NCBI RefSeq assembly: GCF_000067165.1 | Contig: NC_010162.1 | Span: forward strand, 9,679,001-9,743,000 | DNA from: Sorangium cellulosum So ce56 | GTDB lineage: Bacteria > Myxococcota_A > Polyangia > Polyangiales > Polyangiaceae | Direction: 5' to 3' | Length of the DNA: 64,000 bases | Part shown: piece after piece, positions 17,867-27,213 of the stretch | Numbering within the stretch: position 1 is the stretch's first letter | How the letters are laid out: each line of letters opens with the position of its first letter | Notes under the pieces: model-generated | The model's input: the letters and a program-made list of their open reading frames with translations, nothing else | Database searches by the model: none | What the model was told of the DNA's origin: nothing | Position numbers and translations under genes: made by a program

Positions 17867-20266
17867 TCAGCGCTCGCGGTAGACCGCGACCACCGCGGAG
17901 GCCCGCCGCTGCACCGCCGCGTGGACGGCCGCATACCGCGGCTCGTCGCGCAGGGGATCGAGGACCGGACAGCGCTCGAGCCAGATCAGGTCGAACAGGC
18001 CGTCGGCCAGCGAGAGCTCGAGCGCGGTCAGCGCGAGCTCTCGCTGGCCGAGGAAGGCCGCGAACTCCGCCTGGAGCTGCCGGATGAACGACGTGCGCCG
18101 CAGCGCCGTGACGGCCGGGCGCTCCCCCTCGACCGGCACGGGCCGGACGTCCGAGAGCCGCCCCTCGATGAGGTCCTCGATCACCTGCGCGAACGGCGCG
18201 GGGAGGTCCGGGAAGGCCTCGCTCACGCGCCTCTGAGCGAGCTTCTCGACCACCTCCGGGTCGCGCTGCCAGAGCGCGCGGCGCATCCGCAGGACGGTGT
18301 AGCCCGAGCCGCTCCCCACCGTCGGATGCGCCCGGATCACGTCGTCGGCGTCCGACCACCTGTCCAGCAGCGTGTACGCGCGCGCCAGCGCCTGCGCCGC
18401 CAGCACCACCTCGGGATCGCGCGCCAGCGCGGACCGGGCGCGCCGCGCGCCCTCCTCGAAGGCGCCGCACTCGAGCAGGATGTGGCCGATGAGGCCCTCC
18501 GCCTCGGCGTTGCCCGAGCGGCACGCGAGCGCCGCCTTGAGCTCCCGCATCGCGCCGACCACGTCGAGGCGCTGGAACCGCACCGACGCCATCGCGAGCC
18601 GCGCGTCCGGCAGCCCGGGCGCCGCGGCGACGGCGCGCGACGCCGCCTCCGTGGCGAGCTCCCCGCCGCGGTCCGTGAAGAACCAGAAGCGGCAGCGCGC
18701 GATCGCGTAGGCCGACAGGATCATCGGATCCTCGGGCGCGCGCGAGAGCGCCTGCTCGAACAGCGCGATCGCCCGCTCTTGGTGCTCCGGCCAGAACCTG
18801 CGGTATTCGTGGCGCCCGCGCAGGAACAGGTCGAGCGCGACGGGATCGCTCGGCGCCGTGCGGTTCGGCGCGGCGCCGTCGAGCGTCAGCGCCTCCGCGA
18901 CCGCCTCGGCCACCTCGTCGTTGATCCGCAGCACCTCCGCCTCGGGGCGATCGAAGCGCTTCGCCCACAGCTGGAACCCGTCGGCGACGCTGATGAGCCG
19001 CGCGCTGATCCGCACCGTCCCGTCGCGCCGCCGCACCGAGCCCCCGACGACCACCTGCACCCCGAGCTCGCGCCCGATCTCGCGCGGATCGAGCTCGGGG
19101 GCCGAGCGCCGCCCGAGCGCCCCGCGCGGCCTCACCCGGAGGCCCGGCGTCATGGAGAGCGTGTCGACGAGATCGTCCGTCAGCTCCTCGGCCAGGTACG
19201 CGTCCGACGCAGGTCCCTGGTTCGCGAACGGCAGGACCACGACGCTCTTGCCGCCGTGCTCGGCCCCCCCGGAGCTCGCCCCCGGGGTCACCCCGGAGAC
19301 CGCCGTCCGCCCCTGCGGCGGCGTGAACGCCGGCGGCGTCACCGTGGCCGGGCGGGTGAGCGAGGCGAGGTCGTGCACGACGCTCTCGACGGACGGATAC
19401 CGGTCGCCGCGCTCGCGCGCCATGCAGCGGAGCACCACGCGCGCGAGCGCGTCGGGCAGGTCGGCGCGCCGGAGCCGCGGATCCGGCGGGTCGGCGAAGA
19501 GCCGCGCCGCGGCGACGGCGAGCGGCGCGTCGCCCTGCCACGCGCGCTCGCCCGTGAGCATCTCGAAGAGCATCGCCCCGAGGGCGTAGATGTCGGCGCG
19601 CGCGTCGACGTCGTCGGCGCCCTGCACCTGCTCGGGCGCCATGTACGCCGGCGTCCCCATGACCGCGCCCAGCGTCTTGCCCGCCTCGCCGCTCGCGACC
19701 GCGCGCGCGATCCCGAAGTCGGTCAGGACGACGCGCCCGTCGCGCCCGAGCAGCACGTTGTCCGGCTTGAGGTCACGGTGGATGACGCCGGCCCGGTGCG
19801 CGGCGTGGAGGCCCGCGCAGACGCCCTCCACGACGTCCAGCGCGCGTGTCACGCCGAGCCGCCGCTCGCGCGCGAGCAGCGCGGCGAGCGGCTCGCCGTC
19901 GACGAACTCCATCGTCAGGAACCGGTCGCCCTCGTGCTCGCCGATGTCGAAGACCCGCGCCACGTTCGGGTGCGTGACCTTGCGCGAGAGCCGCACCTCG
20001 CGCCGGAACCGATCGGTCACCTCCGGCGCGACGCTGAGCTCCCGGCGCAGCACCTTGACCGCGACGAGCTCCTCGAGCTCCAGGTCGCGGGCGCGGTACA
20101 CGCTGCCCATCCCGCCGATGCCGACCAGCCCGAGGAGCTCGTACCGGCCTGCGAGGACCTGCCGCGGGCCGGTCGCGACGGCGTCCGCGGAGTCGGCCGC
20201 TTGCCGCGCGCCGCTCGCCGCGAGCGGAAGATCGTGGATCGTGTCGTCCTTGAAGCTCTGCGGCAT
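17867..20266 (-). CDS. Ser/Thr protein kinase with TolB-like and TPR-like regions
   Basis: This 799-residue cytoplasmic protein has a complete Hanks-type kinase domain at about residues 40-310: glycine loop GIGGMGSVYRARD, Lys71, HRDLKPDN at 163-170, DFG at 183-185 and APE in the activation segment. A Pro-rich linker with TVTPPAFTPPQGR follows. Residues 340-460 resemble the TolB N-terminal/FlgO-like domain common in adenylyl cyclase and kinase fusions (VVVLPFANQG, LAEELTDDLVDTLS, GGSVRRRDGTVRISARL). The rest is helical repeats with TPR character. No transmembrane helix is visible. It is divergent from the ABC exporter operon with a 115-base gap. Target unknown; the nearby PP2C phosphatase is a natural antagonist. 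Confidence 0.92.
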   Translation of the reverse strand: MPQSFKDDTIHDLPLAASGARQAADSADAVATGPRQVLAGRYELLGLVGIGGMGSVYRARDLELEELVAVKVLRRELSVAPEVTDRFRREVRLSRKVTHPNVARVFDIGEHEGDRFLTMEFVDGEPLAALLARERRLGVTRALDVVEGVCAGLHAAHRAGVIHRDLKPDNVLLGRDGRVVLTDFGIARAVASGEAGKTLGAVMGTPAYMAPEQVQGADDVDARADIYALGAMLFEMLTGERAWQGDAPLAVAAARLFADPPDPRLRRADLPDALARVVLRCMARERGDRYPSVESVVHDLASLTRPATVTPPAFTPPQGRTAVSGVTPGASSGGAEHGGKSVVVLPFANQGPASDAYLAEELTDDLVDTLSMTPGLRVRPRGALGRRSAPELDPREIGRELGVQVVVGGSVRRRDGTVRISARLISVADGFQLWAKRFDRPEAEVLRINDEVAEAVAEALTLDGAAPNRTAPSDPVALDLFLRGRHEYRRFWPEHQERAIALFEQALSRAPEDPMILSAYAIARCRFWFFTDRGGELATEAASRAVAAAPGLPDARLAMASVRFQRLDVVGAMRELKAALACRSGNAEAEGLIGHILLECGAFEEGARRARSALARDPEVVLAAQALARAYTLLDRWSDADDVIRAHPTVGSGSGYTVLRMRRALWQRDPEVVEKLAQRRVSEAFPDLPAPFAQVIEDLIEGRLSDVRPVPVEGERPAVTALRRTSFIRQLQAEFAAFLGQRELALTALELSLADGLFDLIWLERCPVLDPLRDEPRYAAVHAAVQRRASAVVAVYRER

Positions 20267-20381
20267 AGGGGAATTCCGGCGGCCGTTGCCCCCCGCGTCA
20301 CGAGATTAGCCCACGGGATCGGCCGGTCGAGCGCCGACCGTCGCGGGAGCGCCAGCACGGAGGTGCTAGTCTCCGCCGCCC

Positions 20382-21449
20382 ATGGCAGAGGCGTCGAGCT
20401 CCATCGTGGTGGAGTCGCTCTCCAAGACGTACCAGGTCCACGAGCGCGCCGCCGGCTTCTCGGCCGCCGTGCGCTCGCTCTTCCGGCGCCGCACCAAGGT
20501 CGTCCACGCCGTCGAGGACCTCTCGTTCTCGATCGCGCCCGGCGAGCGCGTCGGCTTCCTCGGCCCGAACGGCGCCGGGAAGACGACGACGCTGAAGGTG
20601 CTCTCCGGGCTCCTCCACCCGTCGGGCGGCAAGGTCGAGGTCGCCGGCTTCGTCCCGCGGCACCGTGAGCCCGATTTCCTCAAGCGGATCACCCTCGTGA
20701 TGGGGCAAAAGCAGCAGCTGCTCTGGGACCTCCCGCCCGCCGAGACCTTCGCGGTGAACCGAGCGATCTATGGGATCGGCGACGCGGATTTCAAGGAGAC
20801 CCTCGGTGAGCTGGAAGACCTCCTCGGCATCGCCGAGATCGCGACGAAGCCGACGCGGCAGCTCTCGCTCGGCGAGCGCATGAAGTGCGAGCTGGCGGCG
20901 GCCCTGCTGCACCGGCCGGAGATCCTGTTCCTCGACGAGCCGACGATCGGGCTCGACGTCGCGATGCAGCTCGGCGTCCGCGAGTTCATCCGCCGCTACA
21001 ACGAGCGGCGGCGGGCGACGATCGTGCTCACGTCCCATTACATGGACGACGTGGCGGCGCTCTGTCCGCGGGTCATCGTCATCGACAAGGGCAGGCTGCG
21101 CTACGACGGCGACCTCGCGGCGCTCGTCCGCAGCATGCGGCCCCACAAGCGGATCGCGCTGCACTTCAAGAATCCGGTCGACCAGGCGATCCTCGAGCGG
21201 GTGGGCGCCGTCCTCTCGCTCGATCCTGGCCACGCGGTGCTGCAGGTGCCGCAGGCGGAGCTGCGCGAGGCCATGTCCTGGCTGCTCGGCCACACCGACA
21301 TCTCGGATCTCACGGTCGAGGATCCCCCCCTGGAGGAGGTGATGCGCGAGCTCTTTTCGGGCGTGGAGCCCTCGGCGGAGCCGGAAAGCGCGCCGGAAAG
21401 CGCGCCGGAAGCCGGGCCGTCGGGCTCGACGGGCGGGGCCGCGTCATGA
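20382..21449 (+). CDS. ABC exporter ATP-binding protein (ABC-2 type)
   Basis: This 355-residue ATPase has Walker A GPNGAGKTT with Lys67, signature LSLGERMKCE, Walker B EILFLDEPT and the switch TSHYMDD. The N-terminal linker with RSLFRRRTKVVHAVEDLSF is typical of the subfamily paired with ABC2_membrane_6 permeases. About 80 residues after the core form a regulatory extension, ending in a low-complexity tail with repeats of SAPESAPE. Its TGA overlaps the ATG of the next gene (ATGA), so the three genes form one translationally coupled unit. Substrate unknown. Confidence 0.92.
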   Translation: MAEASSSIVVESLSKTYQVHERAAGFSAAVRSLFRRRTKVVHAVEDLSFSIAPGERVGFLGPNGAGKTTTLKVLSGLLHPSGGKVEVAGFVPRHREPDFLKRITLVMGQKQQLLWDLPPAETFAVNRAIYGIGDADFKETLGELEDLLGIAEIATKPTRQLSLGERMKCELAAALLHRPEILFLDEPTIGLDVAMQLGVREFIRRYNERRRATIVLTSHYMDDVAALCPRVIVIDKGRLRYDGDLAALVRSMRPHKRIALHFKNPVDQAILERVGAVLSLDPGHAVLQVPQAELREAMSWLLGHTDISDLTVEDPPLEEVMRELFSGVEPSAEPESAPESAPEAGPSGSTGGAAS

Positions 21450-22252
21450 GCGAGCTCGCTCGGGCCGCCCGGGCGTTCCCGACGCTGCTCCGCGTCGGGA
21501 TCGCGGCCGCGCTCGCGTACCGGGCCGAGATGCTGATCTGGATGCTCACGACGACGATGCCGCTCGTGAGCCTCGCGCTCTGGTCGGCGGTGGCCGCGAG
21601 CGCGCCGGTCGGCCGCTTCGGGGCGAGCGATTTCTCCGCGTACTTCCTGGCCATCCTCATCGTCCGGCAGCTGACCGGCTCGTGGCTCGTCTGGGAGATG
21701 AACATGGACATCAAGAGCGGCGCCCTCTCGCAGCGCCTGCTCCGGCCCATCCACCCGCTCTTCTCGTACGCCGCCGAGAACCTCGCCGCGCTGCCGCTCC
21801 GGGCGGCGCTCTGCCTGCCCATCGCGGTCGTCGCGCTCGTCGCGACGTCGGGAGAGCGGTTCCAGCCGACGGCCCTCGAGCTCGGGCTCTGGGTCCTCTC
21901 CCTCGCCGGCGCCTGGGCGATCAACTTCTTCACCATGGCGCTGATCGGCTCGCTGGCGTTCGTGATCGACAGCTCGACCGCGGTGTTCGAGGTCTACCTC
22001 GCGGCCTTCATGGTCTTCGCCGGCTACCTCGTCCCGATCGAGCTGTTCCCCTCGTGGCTCGCCGATCTCGCGCGGGTGCTGCCGTTCCGTTACAGCCTCG
22101 CGTTCCCTGTCGAGCTCATCACCGGCCTGCTCGACCCGGGCCGCGCGCTCACCGAGCTCGCGGTGCAGTGGGCCTTCGCCGCCGCGTCCGCCGCCGCCGC
22201 GCTCGTCGCGTGGCGCGCGGGGGTCCGGCGGTTCTCGGCGTTCGGCGGGTGA
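21446..22252 (+). CDS. ABC-2 family exporter permease, subunit 1
   Basis: This 268-residue membrane protein shows about six hydrophobic helices and resembles the ABC2_membrane_6 (DUF990) family. The motif MDIKSGALSQRLLRPIHPL after the second helix is characteristic: a cytoplasmic loop contacting the ATPase. It starts within the stop of the ATPase gene (ATGA) and ends overlapping the GTG start of the next permease (GTGA). The two permeases probably make a heterodimer. Confidence 0.87.
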   Translation: MSELARAARAFPTLLRVGIAAALAYRAEMLIWMLTTTMPLVSLALWSAVAASAPVGRFGASDFSAYFLAILIVRQLTGSWLVWEMNMDIKSGALSQRLLRPIHPLFSYAAENLAALPLRAALCLPIAVVALVATSGERFQPTALELGLWVLSLAGAWAINFFTMALIGSLAFVIDSSTAVFEVYLAAFMVFAGYLVPIELFPSWLADLARVLPFRYSLAFPVELITGLLDPGRALTELAVQWAFAAASAAAALVAWRAGVRRFSAFGG

Positions 22253-23043
22253 GCGGCGTGCGTTACCTCCGGTTGCTCGCGACGCAGCTGCGCGTGTCGA
22301 TCGCGCTCGGGATGCAGTACCGGTGGGAGTTCCTGCTCGGCGCGGTGATGACCGTCGTGTGGACGGTGGTCGGGCTGGTCCCGCTCCACATCGCGCTCGC
22401 GGCCCGGCCGCCGGTGCAGGGCTGGACGTACGAGCGGGCGCTCGTCGTCGTCGGGTGGTTCACGCTGCTCAAGGGCATCCTCGAGGGGGCCGTGAACCCG
22501 TCGCTCATCAGCGTGGTCGACCAGATCCGGAAGGGCACGCTCGACTTCACGCTGCTCAAGCCGGCCGACGCGCAGTTCCTCGTCTCCACGGCCCGGTTCG
22601 AGATCCGCAAGGTCGCGGACGCCGCGGCCGCGGTGGCGATCTTCGCCTACGCGTTCGCCCAGATGGGGCGCGCCCCCGCGCCTGCTCACGTCGCGCTCGC
22701 GCTCTGCCTGCTCGTGACGGCGACGCTGGTGCTCTACTCCATCTGCATCCTGGTCATCTCGGCGGCGTTCTGGGTCGTGCGCCTCGACAACCTGGCCTAC
22801 CTCTTCAACTCCATCTTCGATTTCGCGCGCTGGCCGGTCACGATCTTCAGCGGCTTCTGGCGCGTCGTCTTCACCGTGATCGTCCCGCTCGGGCTGATGA
22901 CCACGTACCCGGCGGAGGCGATGCTCGGCACCATCGCCCCGCGCACGGCCGCCGCCGCGGCGCTCGGCGCGCTCACCTTCAGCGCCGTCGCGCGCGGCGT
23001 GTGGAAGCGGGCGATAGGCCGGTATACGTCGGCGTCGAGCTGA
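22249..23043 (+). CDS. ABC-2 family exporter permease, subunit 2
   Basis: This 264-residue protein has about six membrane helices and the matching loop IRKGTLDFTLLKPADAQFL of the same permease family. The GTG at 22249 overlaps the preceding TGA; GTG 22258 is a later alternative. It completes the ATPase-permease-permease operon. The last helix is followed by a short basic tail (WKRAIGRYTS). Confidence 0.86.
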   Translation: MSGVRYLRLLATQLRVSIALGMQYRWEFLLGAVMTVVWTVVGLVPLHIALAARPPVQGWTYERALVVVGWFTLLKGILEGAVNPSLISVVDQIRKGTLDFTLLKPADAQFLVSTARFEIRKVADAAAAVAIFAYAFAQMGRAPAPAHVALALCLLVTATLVLYSICILVISAAFWVVRLDNLAYLFNSIFDFARWPVTIFSGFWRVVFTVIVPLGLMTTYPAEAMLGTIAPRTAAAAALGALTFSAVARGVWKRAIGRYTSASS

Positions 23044-23158
23044 GCCTCGCGAGGGCTTCCGGCGAGCGGCGCGGTGCGTTAACGTCACACGATTGCCCTC
23101 CGGGCGCGAGGAGGGCTAACGGACACCGGGGGGCGAGCGGGATCGGGAAGGAGACGCG

Positions 23159-25066
23159 GTGAAGGACGGAGGGCTGACGCTCGAGGAGTTGGGTCGGAGC
23201 ATCGTCGATCTCGCGATGACCGAGGACGTGATACGCCGCCAGGTGATCGCCCTGCTCCCGGTCGGGCGCCGCGCGGAGCGGGAGCTCGATGTCCTCGGCA
23301 GGCCGTCGCGGCTCACGATGGACTTCGAGGTCGGCGAACCGGCGGCGACGCGGAGCATGAGCGGCGCGTTCGATGTCGCGATCCCGCACGCCGTGACGGT
23401 GCGGGTCGACGCGGAGGGAGAGGCGAAGGAGCACCGGCTCGACGCGGCCCTCGCGCTGCGCATCACGCCGAGGCCCTGCGCGCCGCTCGGGATCTTCCTG
23501 GACGTCGCGGAGCTGCCGGCGGAGTCGGTGAGGTTCGCCGAGTCGCGGGCCTCCGCGAAGGACTACCTGCGCGGCCGGATCGAGGAGGAGGTGCGGAGGG
23601 AGCTGCTCCGCCTCGTGCGCGCGCGGATCGCGGAGAGCCGCGCGGATCGCACGCTCGACCTGGAGGAGCCGCTCCTCCGCGCGCTCGGGGACGCCTCCTG
23701 GGCGGGGCAGGAGGAGGTGGAGGAGCCGGACGGGCGGGACGCGCCGCCGCCGAGCCGGGTGCGCGGGGCCGGCGGCCCGGCGAGCGGGGCCGGGCTGCTG
23801 GACGCGCCGCTCAGCGACCTGGACGCGCAGCTCCGGTTCTTCGGCAACGCCATGCCCCTCCAGGTGTGGACCGCGCGCCCGGACGGCCAGCTGAACTTCG
23901 TGAACCGGGCGGTCCTCGACTATTTCGACCGCACGGAGGAGCAGATGATCGGCGAGGGCTGGCTCGCGGTGCTGCACCCGGACGACGTCCCGAAGACGGT
24001 GGCGGCGTGGACCCGGAGCCTCGCGACGGGCGAGCCGTACAACACGGAGTTTCGCCTGAAGCGGGCGAGCGATCAGACGTACCGGGAGCACGTGGTCAGC
24101 GCGCTGCCGCAGCGCGACGCCGCGGGGAACATCTTCCGGTGGATCGGCGGCACCACCGACGTGGCCGAGCTGCGCCGCGCCGAGGCCGCCCTCCGGAGGA
24201 GCGAGGCGCGCTACCGGCTCTTCGCGGAGGCGTCGAACGAGGGCGTCTGGTTCTGGAACCTCCGCGAGGACACGGTGGAGTGGAGCGATCGCATGCTCCA
24301 GATAATCGGCGTCCGCCGCGAGGCGTGGGGCGGGACGTTCGCGAGCTTCTTCGAGCGCGTGCATCCCGACGACCAGGGGGCGGTGCAGGCCGCGCTGAGG
24401 GCGCACCTCGAGGAGCGGCGGCCGTTCGAGGTGGAGTTTCGGCTGCGGCGCGAGGACGGCGAGTACCGCGACGTGTTCACCCGCGGCATGGCCGAGTGGG
24501 ACGACAAGGGCGTGCCGTTCCAGATGGCGGGCGGCGCGACGGACATCACCGAGAAGAAGCGCCAGCAGGCCGTGCTGAACGAGCGGCTCGCGATCATCGA
24601 GCAGCAGCAGGAGGCGATCCGGGCGCTGTCGACGCCGATCATCGAGGTCTGGAGGGGGGTGCTGACGATGCCGGTGCTCGGCGTCCTCGACGAGGAGCGC
24701 GCCCAGCAGATGATGGAGGTGCTGCTCGAGGCCGTGGCGCGGACCCGCTGCCGTCACGCGATCATCGATCTGACCGGGGTGAGCGCCGTGGACGCGGCCA
24801 CGGCCGATCACGTGCTGAGACTCATCGACGCCGTGGCGCTGCTCGGGGCGCAGGGCATCGTCGTCGGCATCCGGCCCGAGGTGGCGCAGACGGTGGTGTC
24901 GCTGGGGCTCGATCTGTCGAACATCAAGACGCTCTCGAACCTCCGGGAGGCGCTCCTCTTCGCGATGCAGTCGAGCGGGGTGTCGGTCAAGCGGCGGCGC
25001 AAGCGCAGGGCGGGGCGCGAGCGCGCGGACGACGCGGGGGGGACGCGCGCCTCGCGCGACGGGTGA
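23159..25066 (+). CDS. PAS-PAS-STAS signalling protein (RsbR-like)
   Basis: This 635-residue cytoplasmic protein starts at GTG 23159 with GGGAAGGAGA upstream. Residues 1-230 form a unique region. Two PAS/PAC modules follow (about 225-345 and 350-470), each with PAC ends: FRWIGGTTDVAELRRAE and FQMAGGATDITEKKRQQ. A short coil (LNERLAIIEQQQEAIRALS) leads into a C-terminal STAS domain of the RsbR type: TPIIEVWRGVLTMPVLG, then HAIIDLTGVSAVDAATADH. In RsbR proteins a Ser/Thr in this place is phosphorylated by RsbT; the Thr of DLTG fits. No stressosome partners lie nearby. The tail is basic. Confidence 0.88.
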   Translation: MKDGGLTLEELGRSIVDLAMTEDVIRRQVIALLPVGRRAERELDVLGRPSRLTMDFEVGEPAATRSMSGAFDVAIPHAVTVRVDAEGEAKEHRLDAALALRITPRPCAPLGIFLDVAELPAESVRFAESRASAKDYLRGRIEEEVRRELLRLVRARIAESRADRTLDLEEPLLRALGDASWAGQEEVEEPDGRDAPPPSRVRGAGGPASGAGLLDAPLSDLDAQLRFFGNAMPLQVWTARPDGQLNFVNRAVLDYFDRTEEQMIGEGWLAVLHPDDVPKTVAAWTRSLATGEPYNTEFRLKRASDQTYREHVVSALPQRDAAGNIFRWIGGTTDVAELRRAEAALRRSEARYRLFAEASNEGVWFWNLREDTVEWSDRMLQIIGVRREAWGGTFASFFERVHPDDQGAVQAALRAHLEERRPFEVEFRLRREDGEYRDVFTRGMAEWDDKGVPFQMAGGATDITEKKRQQAVLNERLAIIEQQQEAIRALSTPIIEVWRGVLTMPVLGVLDEERAQQMMEVLLEAVARTRCRHAIIDLTGVSAVDAATADHVLRLIDAVALLGAQGIVVGIRPEVAQTVVSLGLDLSNIKTLSNLREALLFAMQSSGVSVKRRRKRRAGRERADDAGGTRASRDG

Positions 25067-25081
25067 TCGGAAGCGCGGTCG

Positions 25082-25124
25082 CGCAGCGTCGCCTGAGCTC
25101 CTCGCTGTCCACCGCGACGCTGCG
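25082..25124. terminator. Inverted repeat between convergent genes
   Basis: Perfect 11-bp arms CGCAGCGTCGC (25082-25092) and GCGACGCTGCG (25114-25124) lie between the PAS-STAS gene and the EI24 gene, which converge here. Position suits a bidirectional transcription end. No U tract. Confidence 0.45.
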
Positions 25125-25130
25125 ATCAGC

Positions 25131-25961
25131 TCAGCGCGGCGCTCGCTTGGTGGCCTCCCAGCGCTCCAGCGTGACGACGAGCCGCGCCGCCCCGAGGACG
25201 CCGGCCGGCAGCACGATGAGCAGCGCGCAAGGCAAGAACGAGAGCAGCGCGAGGCCGAAGCCGAAGCCCATCACCGCGGGGAGGTTCCGGCGCACGAAAT
25301 CGATCCGCTCTGCCACGGGCACGCCGCGGATCGACAGCGGGCAGTCGCAGAGGTCCCACGCCCCCGCGAGCGCCGTCACCGCGAGCTGGAGCGGGACGAC
25401 GACGACGCTCGCCGGCGCGAAGAGGAGACCCACGACGCCGAGGACGAGGAGGATCGGGAGCGTGAAGGCGAGCGCCACGAGCGACGACTGCAGCGCGCGC
25501 CACATGTCCGCGAAGAAGCCGACCTCAGGCCACGGGGGCGCCCCGAGATCGGCCTCGGCCCTGCGCACCATCCGCTCCAGCGCCGTCCCCGAGAGCGGCT
25601 TCGCGAGCCCGAACGAGATCACGAGGGCGGCCACGAGCACCACCGCGAGCGAGAGGATCCGCAGCGCGGCCATGAGCACGGTCCAGGGCCACCCCGTCCC
25701 CGGCTCCCTCACGATCAGCTCGACGAGCGAAGGTGCGAGCTTCACGCCGACGATGGAGAGCACGACCATGAGCACCAGCGCGATGCCCGTGGGGACGAGC
25801 GCGAGCGGCCAGAGGTCCGGCGTGCGAAAGAGGTAACCGTAGCCGCCCAGCAGGGCCTTGAGGCCCGCGCCGAAGCCGGGGCGTTCGAGCGGCACGAGCC
25901 CCGCGGTCGGGCGCTGCGCGGCCGCCGTGGGAGCGCCGCGAGGAGCATCGGGGGGGATCAT
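25131..25961 (-). CDS. EI24 (CysZ-like) membrane protein
   Basis: This 276-residue integral membrane protein matches the EI24/CysZ family: GFGAGLKALLGGYGYLFRTP at the N-terminus, LWPLALVPTGIALVLM in the first helix, and several further Leu/Val/Ala helices. The loop PLSGTALERMVRRAE and the C-terminal FDRRN-like segment (IDFVRRNLPAVMGFG) fit. CysZ is a sulfate uptake channel in enterobacteria, but distant members have undefined substrates and no cys genes are nearby. A short Pro/Ala-rich N-tail precedes the domain. Confidence 0.8.
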   Translation of the reverse strand: MIPPDAPRGAPTAAAQRPTAGLVPLERPGFGAGLKALLGGYGYLFRTPDLWPLALVPTGIALVLMVVLSIVGVKLAPSLVELIVREPGTGWPWTVLMAALRILSLAVVLVAALVISFGLAKPLSGTALERMVRRAEADLGAPPWPEVGFFADMWRALQSSLVALAFTLPILLVLGVVGLLFAPASVVVVPLQLAVTALAGAWDLCDCPLSIRGVPVAERIDFVRRNLPAVMGFGFGLALLSFLPCALLIVLPAGVLGAARLVVTLERWEATKRAPR

Positions 25962-26101
25962 CCGGCCACGAACGTCCCAGCGGTCGTGCGTCCGGTCAAC
26001 ACCTTCCGCGCGCTGGCATCCGCCGCTGGACGAGCTCCCGCCTGCCGTGCGGCGAAGGCTGCCTCATCGTCGATGCGTCGATGACCTCCGAGCCTGCCTC
26101 G

Positions 26102-27067
26102 TCAGCCCTCGGGGAGCAGCGGATCGAGCACGCTCCCGCCCGGGGGCGAGGGCCCGAGCGCGCGGCCGAGGTGCTCGCGGATCGCGGCCGCGAGCGACTC
26201 GGTGACGCGCCTGCGCAGCTGAGTCCGCGACGTGACGAGCCCGATCTCCCGGAGCGGGATCGGCCGGGCGAGGGGCCGTACGCGGTCGCGGCGCTTGTCC
26301 GGGGGCAGCCCTTGCGCCACCAGCGCGGGCAGCACCGTCGCTCCGAGCCCGGTGTCGACAAGGCCGATCAACGTCTCGAAGCTGCCGCTCTCGAGCTGAA
26401 CGCCGCGCGGGGGCCTCGCCTGACCGCTCCTGCAATACGAGAGCACCTGGCTCCGGAAGCAGTGCCCCTCCGGGAGCACCCACAGCTCGCGATCGCTGAG
26501 GTTCGCCTGCGTGACCGTCTTGCGGTCGAGCAGCGGGTCGCCCTCGGGGAGGTAGGCGACCATCGCCTCGTGTCCGAGCGGCGTCTCGCTCAGCCCCGGG
26601 GCGTGGAGCGGCGTCGCGGCGAGCCCCGCGTCGAGGGTGTCGGCGGCGAGCCGCTCGATGATCTCCTCGGTCTTCAGCTCCTCGATGAACAGCTCGACGC
26701 GCGGGTGTGCCTTCACGAAGGGATCGAGGAACAGGGGCAGCACGGTGGGAGCGAGGGTCGGGATGATCCCCAGCCGGTAGCGCCCCGCCGGAGCGTCGTC
26801 GCCGGCGACGATCTGACCGAGCCGCTCCGTCTCCCGGAGGATCTCGCGCATCTGAGCGATGGCGCGCGCCCCCTCCTCGGTCACGAGGACGGGCTTCTTG
26901 CTGCGGTCGAACAGCACGGTGCCCAGGAGCTCCTCGAGCTTCTGGACCTGCATGCTGAGCCCGGACTGCGAGACGTGGCAGCGCTCGGCCGCCGTGCGGA
27001 AGCTGCGGGTCTGCTCCACCGCCACGGCGTAGCGGAGCTGCGTGAGCGTCACCTGCTCGAGGTCCAT
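26102..27067 (-). CDS. oxyR: Peroxide-sensing LysR regulator OxyR
   Basis: This 321-residue LysR-type regulator has the winged helix at residues 5-65 (TLTQLRYAVAVEQTRSFRTA, then CHVSQSGLSMQVQKLE) and a periplasmic-binding-fold sensor domain. GHCFRSQVLSYC gives Cys203 and Cys212 with the same nine-residue spacing as the disulfide-forming Cys199/Cys208 of E. coli OxyR. It is divergent from ahpC, a classical OxyR target. The ATG at 27067 with the usual MDLEQVTLTQLRY start is preferred over a longer frame. The 146-base gap to ahpC carries an inverted repeat at 27092-27112. Confidence 0.93.
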   Translation of the reverse strand: MDLEQVTLTQLRYAVAVEQTRSFRTAAERCHVSQSGLSMQVQKLEELLGTVLFDRSKKPVLVTEEGARAIAQMREILRETERLGQIVAGDDAPAGRYRLGIIPTLAPTVLPLFLDPFVKAHPRVELFIEELKTEEIIERLAADTLDAGLAATPLHAPGLSETPLGHEAMVAYLPEGDPLLDRKTVTQANLSDRELWVLPEGHCFRSQVLSYCRSGQARPPRGVQLESGSFETLIGLVDTGLGATVLPALVAQGLPPDKRRDRVRPLARPIPLREIGLVTSRTQLRRRVTESLAAAIREHLGRALGPSPPGGSVLDPLLPEG

Positions 27068-27091
27068 GGCCGGAGGAGTATCACAAAAAGT

Positions 27092-27112
27092 GAACGTTTC
27101 ATAAAATCGTTC
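27092..27112. promoter_or_regulatory. Candidate OxyR operator in the oxyR-ahpC gap
   Basis: GAACG, 11 bases, CGTTC: a 21-bp dyad with an AT-rich centre (TTTCATAAAAT), unusual in this GC-rich DNA. It lies 25 bases upstream of the oxyR start, where autorepression would act, and about 100 bases before ahpC. The T-rich spacing fits LysR-type sites; binding is inferred. Confidence 0.55.
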
Positions 27113-27213
27113 GATTGGCACCGCGGGCGCAGAACGACCACGTTGCCTCTCGCCGGCGCGGAGGCACGAGACGCCCCCGCCCCGAAACGAGGAAGAGAGA
27201 AGAGGAAAAGAGA

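Noticed and set aside
17921..20668. Plus-strand frame of 915 residues over the Ser/Thr kinase
   Set aside because: Antisense shadow; the minus strand encodes a complete kinase with all motifs.
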